From Devosia insulae DS-56 (GTDB lineage Bacteria; Pseudomonadota; Alphaproteobacteria; Rhizobiales; Devosiaceae), in the NCBI RefSeq assembly GCF_000970465.2, contig NZ_LAJE02000407.1, positions 1 to 37,380 of the forward strand: a DNA stretch of 37,380 nt. The letters are read 5' to 3'. Shown piece by piece: positions 15,215-27,897 of the stretch. Position 1 is the first letter of the stretch, and each line of letters starts with the position of its first letter. Made by a program: the position numbers and the translations under genes. The notes below the pieces were generated by a model, which did no database searches, had not been told where the DNA came from, and was given only the letters and a program-made list of their open reading frames with translations.

Positions 15215-15366
15215 CCTGTGATGGCCGCCTTGCGGGGGGCGGGTGAAGGCGGCTCATTCGGTGTGCCCTGCAGCAGACAGTAAGCACAGTCCCGCTTATA
15301 GGAGCCGCTGCCTGAACCGCCTTTGATCGCCACATTCATCTTCGGTTCATCGACCTGAACCGGGGT

Positions 15367-15394
15367 CTTGAACCCTGAGCGAAGCTCCCTAAAT
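15367..15394 (+). promoter_or_regulatory. Sigma-32 (RpoH)-like promoter of hsp20
   Basis: CTTGAA at 15367-15372, a 14-base spacer and CCCTAAAT at 15387-15394 match the heat-shock consensus (CTTGAA, about 14 bases, CCCCATNT). Initiation would fall near 15400, giving a leader of about 113 bases that covers the thermometer. Confidence 0.6.
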
Positions 15395-15399
15395 CAATG

Positions 15400-15513
15400 C
15401 TGTCCGCCGGGAACCCCCGGGGATCGGGAACCCGGGAATGCCTGCTTGCCCAATTGGGGAGCGCGCATGGGACACCCGAGAAAAAGCCACGTTGCTCAAA
15501 GGAGAATGTGATC
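15400..15513 (+). promoter_or_regulatory. ROSE-like RNA thermometer in the hsp20 leader
   Basis: The last hairpin of the leader, 15488-15510, pairs CACGTTGCTC with GAGAATGTG around AAAG, leaving one G (15494) bulged in TTGCT. This hides the Shine-Dalgarno AAAGGAG. A TTGCT strand with an unpaired G opposite the ribosome site is the hallmark of ROSE elements, which melt at heat-shock temperature. Upstream hairpins (CCGGG/CCCGG and GCTTGCCC/GGGGAGC, about 15405-15470) fit the multi-stem layout of the family. The core pairing is seen directly; the heat response is inferred. Confidence 0.75.
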
Positions 15514-15969
15514 ATGGCTAGCTACGATTTTTCCCCCTTCTATCGTTCGACCGTCGGTTTCGACCGCGTCTTCAATCGTCTCGATGCCCTCGTGGGTCAG
15601 GAGGCGAAATCCTACCCTCCCTACAATATCGAGAAGACCGGCGAGAACGCCTATCGCATCTCGATCGCCGTCGCCGGCTTTGCCGATGGCGACATCGCGA
15701 TTGAGAGCAAGGAGAACAACCTCGTCGTAAAGGGCGCCAAGGCCCAGGAGAGCGAGGACAAGGCGCGCGAGTTCCTGCACCGCGGCATTGCCGAGCGGGC
15801 CTTCGAACTCCGATTCCAGCTCGCCGACTACGTTGAAGTCGCTGGCGCCAACCTCGAGAACGGTCTGCTCCACATCGAACTGAAGCGCGAGATTCCGGAG
15901 AGCAAGAAGGCCCGCCAGATTCCGATCAGCGCCTCGACCAAGACCATCGAGGACCAGACGGTAAACTAA
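15514..15969 (+). CDS. Small heat-shock protein, Hsp20/IbpA family
   Basis: A 151-residue alpha-crystallin-type chaperone that binds unfolding proteins and holds them for DnaK and ClpB. The N-terminal arm SPFYRSTVGFDRVFNRLD and the alpha-crystallin domain (YNIEKTGENAYRISIAVAGF through AGANLENGLLHIEL) are typical of class A rhizobial sHSPs; ENGLLHIELKREIPE is the conserved C-terminal part of the domain and the tail carries a dimer-bridging RQIPIS (I-x-I) motif. The frame opens 39 codons earlier, but those codons lie in the thermometer leader; the ATG at 15514 is ten bases after GGAG and gives the family N-terminus. Confidence 0.94.
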   Translation: MASYDFSPFYRSTVGFDRVFNRLDALVGQEAKSYPPYNIEKTGENAYRISIAVAGFADGDIAIESKENNLVVKGAKAQESEDKAREFLHRGIAERAFELRFQLADYVEVAGANLENGLLHIELKREIPESKKARQIPISASTKTIEDQTVN

Positions 15970-16155
15970 TCCGGTCATGAACGACCTGGCGGTAAACCAG
16001 GCGGTCTGATCGTCAGGTGAACGGAAATGAGGGCGTGGTTCGAAAGGACTGCGCCCTTGTTGTTTGCACAATACAAACTTTCGCCAGCAACGGGACCTTG
16101 CCCGCGGGCGACAGAACTGATGGTGTTCGGTCTCATCTTCTCGAGGAGCGTCACC

Positions 16156-16530
16156 ATGCATCGCCTCGCCATTATCGTTGCTGTGTCCTTGATTGCCGCA
16201 GCGCCGGCACTCGCTGCCGAAACCCGCTGCGGCTGGTACATGAACCCGACGCCCGGGAACCTCTGGCTGATGGACAAAGACGCCACTTGGACCATCACCT
16301 CGCAGGCGAATGCCACCGGTCCCGATGCCGAGGGCATCGAGAACGCGCCGGATTTCGACGAAACGCAGTTCGTCGAAACCAACAATCCGGGCAGCGGCTA
16401 CGGCTATGGCTGCGCCTGCATGAGCGTCACCGTCGACAAGGCGGAGGAGCAGATCACCCGGATCTTCTCGGGGGAGATCAAGCCGCTCAGCGTCTGCAAG
16501 GCCGACAAGTCGCTGCCCAGCCCCGACTGA
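16156..16530 (+). CDS. Secreted DUF4087-type protein
   Basis: A 124-residue exported protein. The signal peptide MHRLAIIVAVSLIAAAPALA is followed by AETRCGWYMNPTPGNLWLMD, the recognisable start of DUF4087 proteins, and by four Cys residues in the mature part (RCGW, YGCACMS, SVCKAD), enough for two periplasmic disulfides. Function is unknown for the family. The frame opens 43 codons upstream; the ATG at 16156 is chosen for the signal peptide and for GAGGAG eight bases ahead. It stands between hsp20 and dps on the same strand, with separate spacing, so co-regulation is possible but not shown. Confidence 0.75.
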   Translation: MHRLAIIVAVSLIAAAPALAAETRCGWYMNPTPGNLWLMDKDATWTITSQANATGPDAEGIENAPDFDETQFVETNNPGSGYGYGCACMSVTVDKAEEQITRIFSGEIKPLSVCKADKSLPSPD

Positions 16531-16567
16531 TGGCGCGCGCTTCGTTCAAGACGGAACCGCTTTTGGC

Positions 16568-16629
16568 GAGGAACCTCAGGCGTGTCCGCGCCGTTCTCAC
16601 GGCGTCCCGCAACGCGTCATAGGTTCCTC
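16568..16629. promoter_or_regulatory. Inverted repeat bracketing the dps 5-prime region
   Basis: GAGGAACCT at 16568-16576 and its exact complement AGGTTCCTC at 16621-16629 are separated by 44 bases and end four bases before the dps ATG. In RNA they could form a nine-pair stem next to the start. The GAGGAA half is also the only good Shine-Dalgarno-like sequence here, ahead of an alternative GTG at 16582. Confidence 0.4.
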
Positions 16630-16632
16630 CAA

Positions 16633-17106
16633 ATGAAATCCCCCGAAATCGGCCTCAAGTCCAACACCAAGGCCGAGATGATCGACCTGTTGAATGCCCG
16701 CCTCGCCGACGCCATCGACCTGGCGCTGGTCACCAAGCAGGCGCACTGGAACCTCAGGGGCCCGACCTTCATCGCCGTGCACGAGCTGCTCGACCAGTTG
16801 CGCGACGACGTCGATGAACATGTCGACATCATCGCCGAACGCGTCGCCCAGCTCGACGGTATCGCGCTCGGCACGCTGCAGACGGTCGGCAAAGCCAGCA
16901 AGCTCGCCCCCTACCCCACCGATATCCGCAAGGTCCCCGACCACGTCACCGCCCTGGTCGAGCGCTACGCGGCGCTGAGCAAGTCCACCCGCGAGGGCAT
17001 CGATGCCGCCGACGAGGCGGGCGATGCCGACACCGCGGACATCTTCACCGCCTTCTCGCGCAGCCTCGACAAGAACCTGTGGTTTTTGAAGAGCCACCTG
17101 GAGTAG
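16633..17106 (+). CDS. dps: Dps-type ferritin-like DNA-protection protein
   Basis: A 157-residue four-helix protein that assembles as a dodecamer, oxidises Fe2+ with H2O2 and stores the iron, protecting DNA. The intersubunit ferroxidase ligands are intact and spaced as in E. coli Dps: His38 (KQAHWN), His50 (FIAVHELLD), Asp65 and Glu69 (DEHVDIIAER). There is no Lys-rich N-terminal tail, so direct DNA binding may be weak. The start is uncertain: the ATG at 16633 gives the natural family N-terminus but lacks a Shine-Dalgarno sequence; a GTG at 16582 with GAGGAA ahead would add 17 Arg-rich residues, which might form a DNA-binding tail. Confidence 0.9.
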   Translation: MKSPEIGLKSNTKAEMIDLLNARLADAIDLALVTKQAHWNLRGPTFIAVHELLDQLRDDVDEHVDIIAERVAQLDGIALGTLQTVGKASKLAPYPTDIRKVPDHVTALVERYAALSKSTREGIDAADEAGDADTADIFTAFSRSLDKNLWFLKSHLE

Positions 17107-17145
17107 GCACCGCCTCTGATTGAGCCTCATCGAGTTCGGCTCGTG

Positions 17146-17290
17146 CGCCCCCTCTCCCTTTGGGGAAGAGCGCCGCGGATGAGACCAAAGACCTCACCGC
17201 GGGGTGAGGGGGGCCTTGCCGCCACACCGGACGCGTGGAAGGCCCCCTCACCCGGGCCTTTGGCCCGACCTCTCCCCCAAGGGAGAGGCG
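17146..17290. repeat. Palindromic intergenic element overlapping a gene end
   Basis: CCTCTCCCTT at 17151-17160 pairs with AAGGGAGAGG at 17279-17288, and an inner pair GGGTGAGGGGG/CCCCCTCACCC (17202-17214 and 17241-17253) stacks within it. The element starts 40 bases after dps and supplies the last 14 codons or so and the stop of the HEAT-like gene on the minus strand. Confidence 0.7.
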
Positions 17291-18546
17291 GCGGCGGCTT
17301 CGCGTACCTCGCTCATCGAATCATCAAGGCATTCGGCCGTCAGTACTTCCGGCAGACGACCGAGCTGGAGCAGGTCATCAACTGCGCTCTGCCGGCAGAA
17401 CGAACATGGATTGTGCTCGTAGACCCAGATCAGACAGTCGGCCGCTTCCGGGCTGGGGCTGGGACGGCCGGTTGAAACGATGCTGAGCGCCAGGTCATGT
17501 GCGTGCTGGTCAACCGCAGCCGATGGCAACAGCTGGTGGACGCGACCGAAGTCCCCAGGCCGGGCGTTTTCGCCCAGCAACTCTATACCCTCAAGGCTGC
17601 CTGCGGCGAGCAACTGGCCCGACAGCTCGGCGATGCGGTCGTCGGAAAAGCGCCTCAGCACCTGAATGGCCGCCTGCCTGACCGCGGAGTCCTCATGACG
17701 AGCGAAGCGCAGCACCCGCTCGATGCCACCAGGTGGATCGATCCGGATCGCAAACACCCGCAGCATCCTGGCGATCAGGTGCGGTTGCACCTCGCGTTCG
17801 ATCCGTTCGAACAGCGCGCGATGCTCAATGTCTCCGCCCTGTCGCGCGAAGCGGGATGCCAGGAGGCGAGGGTTTCTATTGCCTTCGTTGAGATCGTTCA
17901 GAAAGGCGTCGAGCGCGTAGGGCCCTTCAGCGCTGGGCTCGCTGCCGGAGACTGCCAACGCCTCGCAGAACCGCCGGATGTCGGCATCAGTTGTCGAGGC
18001 CTGCTGCAATGCATCGTCGACCGCGTTCGCGCCACGCTCCTCCCGCACGGCATATAGAAAATCCCCGCTGAGCCAGAAGTCGGGGTCCGTTGCCAGCCGG
18101 CGGCCGAGGACCCGTGCGACATGCAGCAGTCCATCGAGACCATCGAGAGCGATGATCTCATGACTGAGCAGCCACTCGCTGGAAAATTCCTGCCTATCGA
18201 ACTTGTCGTAGAGAGCTCGTCTGGCCTCTTCCGATCCGGCTTGCGCCAGTTGCAACAGCATGTCGGCCATCTGTGCAATATCGTAATGCTCCCGGCTCGC
18301 CGGAAACGTGCTGAGCACGGCCTGATGGTAGGGCGCCGGATCGGTGCACAACGACAGCATCGTCATCAACCAATCGCCGCGACTGCCCTCACACTGTGGA
18401 TCGTAACCGAGACTGCGAGTGGCTGCTTCAAGCAACAGATCCTCGACGCCCGCATCGCCATGTGCCCGGATGTGCTGCACCGCCCTGCCCATGCCCTTGC
18501 GCAACGCGTCGACGAACTCATCTCTGCTGAGTGGCTGTACGTTCAT
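17248..18546 (-). CDS. HEAT-like repeat protein of unknown function
   Basis: A 432-residue, almost wholly helical, probably cytosolic protein without signal peptide or membrane segment. The N-terminus (ALRKGMGRAVQHIRAHG, then YDPQCEGSRGDWL) looks like a defined domain; residues about 255-330 carry HEAT-type helices such as RHEDSAVRQAAIQVLRRFSD, and about 345-420 another set (VYEHNPCSFCRQSAVDDLL and SEVREAAAAS). I do not know a function; HEAT proteins usually act as scaffolds. Its ATG overlaps the stop of the upstream aadA-like gene (ATGA), so the two are translationally coupled. The C-terminal tail SPLGERSGQRPG is encoded by an intergenic palindromic element, so the original end has probably been replaced or truncated. 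Confidence 0.7.
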   Translation of the reverse strand: MNVQPLSRDEFVDALRKGMGRAVQHIRAHGDAGVEDLLLEAATRSLGYDPQCEGSRGDWLMTMLSLCTDPAPYHQAVLSTFPASREHYDIAQMADMLLQLAQAGSEEARRALYDKFDRQEFSSEWLLSHEIIALDGLDGLLHVARVLGRRLATDPDFWLSGDFLYAVREERGANAVDDALQQASTTDADIRRFCEALAVSGSEPSAEGPYALDAFLNDLNEGNRNPRLLASRFARQGGDIEHRALFERIEREVQPHLIARMLRVFAIRIDPPGGIERVLRFARHEDSAVRQAAIQVLRRFSDDRIAELSGQLLAAGSLEGIELLGENARPGDFGRVHQLLPSAAVDQHAHDLALSIVSTGRPSPSPEAADCLIWVYEHNPCSFCRQSAVDDLLQLGRLPEVLTAECLDDSMSEVREAAAASPLGERSGQRPG

Positions 18547-19313
18547 AGCAGCGCAGTAATGCGCGTGCCCAGATCGGCGGCGGCGAGTTGGGCCTCCTGC
18601 TCCAGCGGTTGCCAGTCATCCTGCGTCGTCCCCAGGTAGGCGTTTCCGGCCAGCGAGACCAGCGCGGCAACCTGCAGAGGCAATTGGGGAGCCGCCCACT
18701 TGGCGGCAACGTCCTTGGGCACGAACTCCCCAGTTGCCAGCGTCCGCCACATCCGCGCGAGCGTCAGCAAGACATTGCGCTCGTCGCCTTTGAGGCCTGC
18801 CATCAGTCCCGGCAGCGCATCGCCGATGGCCCGGCACACCTCGGCGTGCGAGATGCTCGGTAACAACTCGGCCAGTGCTGGCCCCAGCAGCGGGCGCGCC
18901 TCGGCGCGGGCCTGCGCCAGCAACAGGGTGAAGTCGGGGTTGTGTTCCGGGGGCGGCACGGCGCCGGCTTCGAATTCCCGGCGCAGCCATTCGCCGTAAA
19001 CGAATTCCCCACGCACCGGATACGCCATCGGGTTGAGCTCGGCCTGCTGGAAGACGATCAGTTCCAGGGGACGAGGGGCATCCGGTTGCGGCGGATACCG
19101 CCCGGAGATATCCAGCAACCCTTTCGCAAGCTGGGCGACCGTTTCCGGCGCGATCGGCTCGTTCACGATGGCCATCAAGTCGACATCGCTGTTCTGACGC
19201 AGCCCGGCCGTTACGGCGGAGCCGTACAAATAGAGCGCCAACAACGACCCGCCGAAACTACGCTGCAGCAGCGGCAGGGCCCGCAATGCCTCGCGGGGAA
19301 TAGCCACGCTCAT
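18543..19313 (-). CDS. AadA-like aminoglycoside 3''-nucleotidyltransferase
   Basis: A 256-residue nucleotidyltransferase of the ANT(3'')-I group, which adenylates streptomycin and spectinomycin. Residues 1-150 hold the catalytic domain with GSAVTAGLRQNSDVDLM (GS at 31-32, Asp43 and Asp45 as metal ligands) and Glu84 in LELIV as the likely general base. The C-terminal helical domain has RNVLLTLARMW and ATGEFVPKDVAAKWA, nearly the AadA signature (RNVVLTLARIW, TGEIAPKDVAADWA). It therefore looks active, but resistance is not shown; chromosomal relatives may serve other roles. It overlaps the genes on both sides by four bases (ATGA), cupin upstream and HEAT-like downstream. No integron, cassette site or mobile element is near. 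Confidence 0.8.
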   Translation of the reverse strand: MSVAIPREALRALPLLQRSFGGSLLALYLYGSAVTAGLRQNSDVDLMAIVNEPIAPETVAQLAKGLLDISGRYPPQPDAPRPLELIVFQQAELNPMAYPVRGEFVYGEWLRREFEAGAVPPPEHNPDFTLLLAQARAEARPLLGPALAELLPSISHAEVCRAIGDALPGLMAGLKGDERNVLLTLARMWRTLATGEFVPKDVAAKWAAPQLPLQVAALVSLAGNAYLGTTQDDWQPLEQEAQLAAADLGTRITALL

Positions 19314-20326
19314 TCCCGCCGCGTCCCTGCCCGGGCCATCCCGTCATGCGGCCCCAGCTCCCGCTTCGGCGCGTCGAGCCAGGCTCGCCCCACTTTTGCG
19401 AACTCCTCCATCCGCTCGGGGTTCAGCGGATAGTTCAGCTGGTTGCCTTCGCGGGCGTGCTCGCCGATCACCAGGAGGTGCACATCCGCATCGCTGTTGT
19501 TGAGGAACGAGTGGGCAATGCCGGTGCCGGCGGGAAACACCGCCGCATCACCTTCGTTGAGTTCGTGGAGGTGGCCGTCGATCCAGGCGTCGGGGCGGCC
19601 TTTCAGCACCAGCACGAACTCGTCCTCCCGGCTTTCGGCATGCGGTCGCGAGGTGCGGTTGCCTGGGGCGACGATATCGTAGTTGATGCCGATGCGCTTC
19701 ATTCCCAGCGCCGCGCCCATCCGGCTGCTCTGGCCGCCATGGTTGGTGTGCTGGGGGTTGGGGAACGGCTTCAAGCCATCGGAAAAGTGCGCGATGAAGT
19801 GCGAACGCTCCGGCGTGGCTACCTCGCGCCGGCTGCCAGCCCGCGCCTTGCCGTCATGCGGGCCGAGCGGCCGCTTTGGCGCATCGAGCCAGGCGCCGTT
19901 CCAGGCGCTGAATTCGGCCATGCGTTCAGGATTGAGCGGGTAGGAGAGCTGGTTGCCCGGCACCTGGTGCTCACCGAGGATGAGCAGTTGCATATCCTCG
20001 TCGCTGTTGTTGAGGAAGCTGTGGGCGATTCCCGTGCCGGCGGGGAAGGCCACCGCATCGCCGGCCTTGAGCGGATATAGCGCGCCGTCGATCCACACAT
20101 CCGGCTCGCCACGGAGCACGAAGACGAACTCCTCCTCGAGTTTTTCGGCATGCGGAAACGAGGTGCGGCTGCCGGGCGGCGCCACTTCGTAGTTGATGCC
20201 GAGATGGGTGAGGCCGTGCAGGCGGCCGACGGGATGGCCGAATCCCCCCATGTCGGCAAAGCCGCCATGGTCCAGCGGGCTAAGGCCATCCCGGATATTG
20301 ACGATGAACGAGGGTCTCAGTGACAT
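19310..20326 (-). CDS. Double-cupin protein from an internal duplication
   Basis: A 338-residue protein made of two homologous halves, about residues 5-165 and 172-338. Each has a cupin barrel: SRTSFPHAEKLEEEFVFVLRG and NRTSRPHAESREDEFVLVLKG for motif 1, and FPAGTGIAHSFLNNSD in both for motif 2, ending with LDAPKR-LGPHDG in each. Motif 1 keeps one His and Glu of the usual metal set. Cupins include enzymes and sugar- or metal-binding proteins; no specific reaction can be named. The ATG at 20326 begins the first half (MSLRPSFIVNIRDG); ATGs at 20359 and 20365 are alternatives, and none has a strong ribosome site. It is the first gene of the overlapping trio with the AadA-like and HEAT-like genes. 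Confidence 0.75.
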   Translation of the reverse strand: MSLRPSFIVNIRDGLSPLDHGGFADMGGFGHPVGRLHGLTHLGINYEVAPPGSRTSFPHAEKLEEEFVFVLRGEPDVWIDGALYPLKAGDAVAFPAGTGIAHSFLNNSDEDMQLLILGEHQVPGNQLSYPLNPERMAEFSAWNGAWLDAPKRPLGPHDGKARAGSRREVATPERSHFIAHFSDGLKPFPNPQHTNHGGQSSRMGAALGMKRIGINYDIVAPGNRTSRPHAESREDEFVLVLKGRPDAWIDGHLHELNEGDAAVFPAGTGIAHSFLNNSDADVHLLVIGEHAREGNQLNYPLNPERMEEFAKVGRAWLDAPKRELGPHDGMARAGTRRE

Positions 20327-20907
20327 CTGCTGCTCGGGCGATTTCGCGAGGTGAAACATGCACATCACCGCCGCCGGATGTCGATGGGGCAGCTCAGCGA
20401 CAGCGTACCCCCGGGTTCGCAATTGCCCGAATTCCTATAGCTGCAGCAACGCCCAAACGCTGGGAATGCGGCTTTCTCAGGCGGCGTATGGCCGCCAATT
20501 CCTACTGTTTTCCTATTCCCTCCCTGCGATCTCCTACGCCGGCTCAGTCACAAGACGGCAAAAAAGTGTCCTCGGACGCTTGCTCGCAGTTTGGAATTAT
20601 GCAAATGTAGCCTCGATAGGACAGTACGTCTGTCCAATTTCGTGAGCGGCCGGTCTCCCCGGATGCGTTTCACACGCCGATCCGGCTGGACCGCTTGTCG
20701 ATAGCGGAAACGGAGGGGTGGGGCCTTATCGAGCCCGTACGAGCGGCCATTTGGATGCAGAGCCGCTCCCCACTAAAGGATTGCGCACTCGGATTCGAGC
20801 CGTACACTGAGGTACGACTGGGGGCCGAAGGCGCGTCGAAAGGAACTTGAACACCAGGGCACTCGCCCCGGTCTCGAACACGACTGCAAAAACAGAGGAC
20901 TTTGCAA
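20327..20907. other. Non-coding region between the cupin gene and gltB
   Basis: About 580 bases separate two divergent units, so both promoters should lie here. No gene is supported. The one clear structure is the stem GGACAG/CTGTCC around TACGT at 20619-20635, which could be a dimeric-regulator site or a weak hairpin. The last 100 bases, before gltB, are GC-rich and could form leader structure. Confidence 0.5.
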
Positions 20908-25644
<4,737 letters not shown>

Positions 25645-25649
25645 GAACA

Positions 25650-27068
25650 ATGGGCAAGATCACTGGCTTCCTCGAAATCGATCGCGTCGATCGGGATTAC
25701 CTCCCGGTCGCCGACCGGCTGAAGAACTACAACGAGTTCACCATTCCCCTGGGCGACAAGGGCACCCGCGACCAGGCGGCGCGCTGCATGGATTGCGGCA
25801 TTCCGTACTGCCACAACGGCTGCCCGGTGAATAACCAGATCCCGGATTGGAACGATCTCGTCTACAAGGGCGAGTGGCTGAAGGCGCTGAAGAACCTTCA
25901 CTCCACCAACAACTTCCCCGAGTTCACCGGCCGCATCTGCCCTGCCCCGTGCGAGGCGAGCTGCACGCTGAACATCCCGGACACCCCGGTCAACATCAAG
26001 TCGATCGAGTGCGCCATCATCGACAAGGGTTTCGAGGAGGGCTGGGTCACGCCGCAGATCAATCCGAACAAATCAGGCAAGAAGGTTGCGGTGATCGGTT
26101 CGGGCCCGGCCGGCATGGCTGCGGCCCAGCAGTTGGCCCGCGCCGGCCACGATGTGCATCTCTATGAAAAGGCCCAGCAGATCGGCGGCCTGATGCGCTA
26201 CGGCATCCCGAACTTCAAGCTCGACAAGACGCAGATCGATCGCCGCGTCGAGCAAATGGTGGCCGAAGGCGTGACGCTCCATACCGGCGTCAATGTCGGC
26301 AAGGACATCACGGCCGATGAGCTCGCCAGCCAGTATGATGCTATCGCCATGTCGGGCGGCGCCGAAAAGCCGCGAGACCTGCCGATCCCCGGTCGTGAGT
26401 TCGACGGCATCCATTTCGCCATGGATTTCCTCGGCCAGCAGAACCGCCGGGTCACCGGCGAGCCGCTGAACAACGTCACCCCGATCCTCGCCGGCGGCAA
26501 GCATGTCGTGGTCATCGGCGGCGGCGACACGGGTTCGGACTGCATCGGCACCTCGAACCGCCAGGGCGCCGCTTCGGTGACCCAGATCGAGATCATGCCC
26601 ATGCCTCCCGAAAAGGAGAACAAGGCGCTGGTCTGGCCGAACTATCCGGTGAAGTTTCGCATCTCGTCTTCGCAGGAAGAAGGCGTCACCCGCGATTTCG
26701 CCGTGGCCACCATCCGCTTCGATGGCGAAAACGGCAAGGTGACGGGGCTGCAATGCGCCCGCGCCGACGAGAAGTTCCAGCCGATCCCGGGCACCGAGTT
26801 CGTGCTCAAGGCCGATCTCGTGCTGCTCGCCATGGGCTTCCTCGGCCCGGTGCAGGAAGGCCTGGTGCAGGGCGCCGGCGTCGCCACCGACAAGCGCTCG
26901 AACGTCATGGCCGATACGCTGAAGTACCAGACCTCACGCGAAAAGTTCTTCGCCTGTGGCGACATGCGTCGCGGCCAGTCACTGGTCGTCTGGGCCATCC
27001 GCGAAGGCCGCCAGTGCGCCCGCTCGATCGACGAGTGGCTGATGGGCAAGACGGATCTGCCGCGGTAA
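25650..27068 (+). CDS. gltD: Glutamate synthase (NADPH), small subunit
   Basis: A 472-residue FAD enzyme that passes electrons from NADPH to the large subunit. The N-terminal region has the Cys ligands of the two 4Fe-4S clusters ([15 protein letters not shown] and CPAPCEASC). The FAD Rossmann motif [19 protein letters not shown] and the NADPH motif [14 protein letters not shown] follow, and the C-terminal [17 protein letters not shown] binds FAD. The ATG is five bases after the gltB stop and uses CGGAG within the gltB end, so the subunits are coupled. A strong terminator follows 19 bases later. Confidence 0.97.
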   Translation: MGKITGFLEIDRVDRDYLPVADRLKNYNEFTIPLGDKGTRDQAARCMDCGIPYCHNGCPVNNQIPDWNDLVYKGEWLKALKNLHSTNNFPEFTGRICPAPCEASCTLNIPDTPVNIKSIECAIIDKGFEEGWVTPQINPNKSGKKVAVIGSGPAGMAAAQQLARAGHDVHLYEKAQQIGGLMRYGIPNFKLDKTQIDRRVEQMVAEGVTLHTGVNVGKDITADELASQYDAIAMSGGAEKPRDLPIPGREFDGIHFAMDFLGQQNRRVTGEPLNNVTPILAGGKHVVVIGGGDTGSDCIGTSNRQGAASVTQIEIMPMPPEKENKALVWPNYPVKFRISSSQEEGVTRDFAVATIRFDGENGKVTGLQCARADEKFQPIPGTEFVLKADLVLLAMGFLGPVQEGLVQGAGVATDKRSNVMADTLKYQTSREKFFACGDMRRGQSLVVWAIREGRQCARSIDEWLMGKTDLPR

Positions 27069-27087
27069 GACGATCTCCAAGACAATG

Positions 27088-27122
27088 AAAAGGGGCGCCT
27101 AAGGCGCCCCTTTTCTGTTTTT
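27088..27122 (+). terminator. Terminator of gltBD
   Basis: AAAAGGGGCGCC pairs perfectly with GGCGCCCCTTTT (12 pairs, TAA loop) and is followed by CTGTTTTT. The A-run on the other side could let it work on the minus strand too. Confidence 0.92.
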
Positions 27123-27142
27123 CGACGGTCTCTCGCCGCACA

Positions 27143-27310
27143 CACCGGATGTCATCCCAGCGAAGCTTACACACGCGGGTCGTGCCGCCCACCGGGTCAT
27201 TCCCGCGAAAGCGGGAACCTCTGTTTTCTTGCCCGCCGCACGATCGCAAACGGAGTTCCCCGCTTTCGCGGGGATGACACCGAGTTTGGGGGACTTGCAG
27301 AGCCTCGGTT
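27143..27310. repeat. Composite REP-type palindromic element, copy 3
   Basis: An inverted counterpart of the 6951 copy: GTCATCCCAGCGAAGCTT, a GGGTCGTGCC link, the CCGGGTCATTCCCGCG module, AACCTCTGTTTTCTTG and CGCAAACGGAGTTC spacers, then CGCGGGGATGACACCGAG. The tail GAGTTTGGGGGAC plus TGCAGAGCCTCGGTT is shared with the 33914 copy. It lies between the gltBD terminator and ohr. Confidence 0.8.
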
Positions 27311-27361
27311 CTCGGACCCAGCGTCACCGAGTGGTGGGCTGTAGCAGCGTGTCTCCTTCAG

Positions 27362-27775
27362 TCAAACCACGTTGATCTCGACCGGGATATTGCCGCGCGT
27401 CGCCTTGGAGTACGGGCAGGTCTGGTGCGCCGCGGCGACCAGCTGTTCGGCGAGCTCGCGCTCGATGCCGGGCAGGCTGACATTGAGCCGGGCGCGCAGG
27501 ACGTACTGCTCGGCTTCCATCACCAGGTCGACTTCTGCATCCACCGTACGGTCGGCCGGCAGCGCCACCTTCAGCTTGCTGGCCACGGCGCTGATGGCGC
27601 CGAGGAAGCAGGCCGACCAGCCGGCTGCGAACAGCTGCTCGGGATTGGTGCCATTGCCGAAGCCAGGCGGCGACAGCGCCACGTCGAGCGCCCCGTCGGA
27701 GCTGCGGGCGGTGCCGGCACGGCCCCCGCTGGTGTGGGTGCGGCCGGTATAGAGGATCTTTTCAATCTGGTTCAT
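27362..27775 (-). CDS. ohr: Organic hydroperoxide reductase, Ohr/OsmC family
   Basis: A 137-residue cytosolic peroxidase that reduces fatty-acid and other organic hydroperoxides with lipoylated-protein-derived electrons. Both redox Cys are present: the peroxidatic one in AAGWSACFLGAIS and the resolving one in AHQTCPYSKATRGN. Ohr rather than OsmC is indicated by the N-terminus IEKILYTGRTHTSGGR and the NPEQLFAAGWSACF block. GGAGAG lies seven bases before the ATG. It diverges from the MarR-family regulator gene, with one palindromic operator 61 bases upstream. Confidence 0.94.
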   Translation of the reverse strand: MNQIEKILYTGRTHTSGGRAGTARSSDGALDVALSPPGFGNGTNPEQLFAAGWSACFLGAISAVASKLKVALPADRTVDAEVDLVMEAEQYVLRARLNVSLPGIERELAEQLVAAAHQTCPYSKATRGNIPVEINVV

Positions 27776-27835
27776 TTCAGCTCTCCGTTGCTTTTTCGTC
27801 GGGGCTTGGCAGGCCGTGCCAACACCACCATTTAG

Positions 27836-27847
27836 TTATCGCGATAA
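27836..27847. promoter_or_regulatory. OhrR-type operator, ohr side
   Basis: The palindrome TTATCGCGATAA, with flanking G and T, lies 61 bases upstream of ohr. An identical core recurs at 27899-27910. Two copies in the shared ohr/ohrR region point to the regulator as the binder; this is inference. Confidence 0.65.
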
Positions 27848-27897
27848 TCATTACGGCGCGACTTGTGTCACAGGCCACGCAGCCGTACAAGAGAAAA

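Noticed and set aside
14877-15335. 153-codon upstream extension of the alpha/beta hydrolase
   Set aside because: It reads through REP hairpins, and a good ribosome site and family-like start are at 14876.
18543-19313. Nucleotidyltransferase as part of an MNT/HEPN toxin-antitoxin pair
   Set aside because: The full-length AadA signature with its C-terminal helical domain is present, and the partner is a HEAT-like protein without the HEPN RxxxxH motif that I could find.
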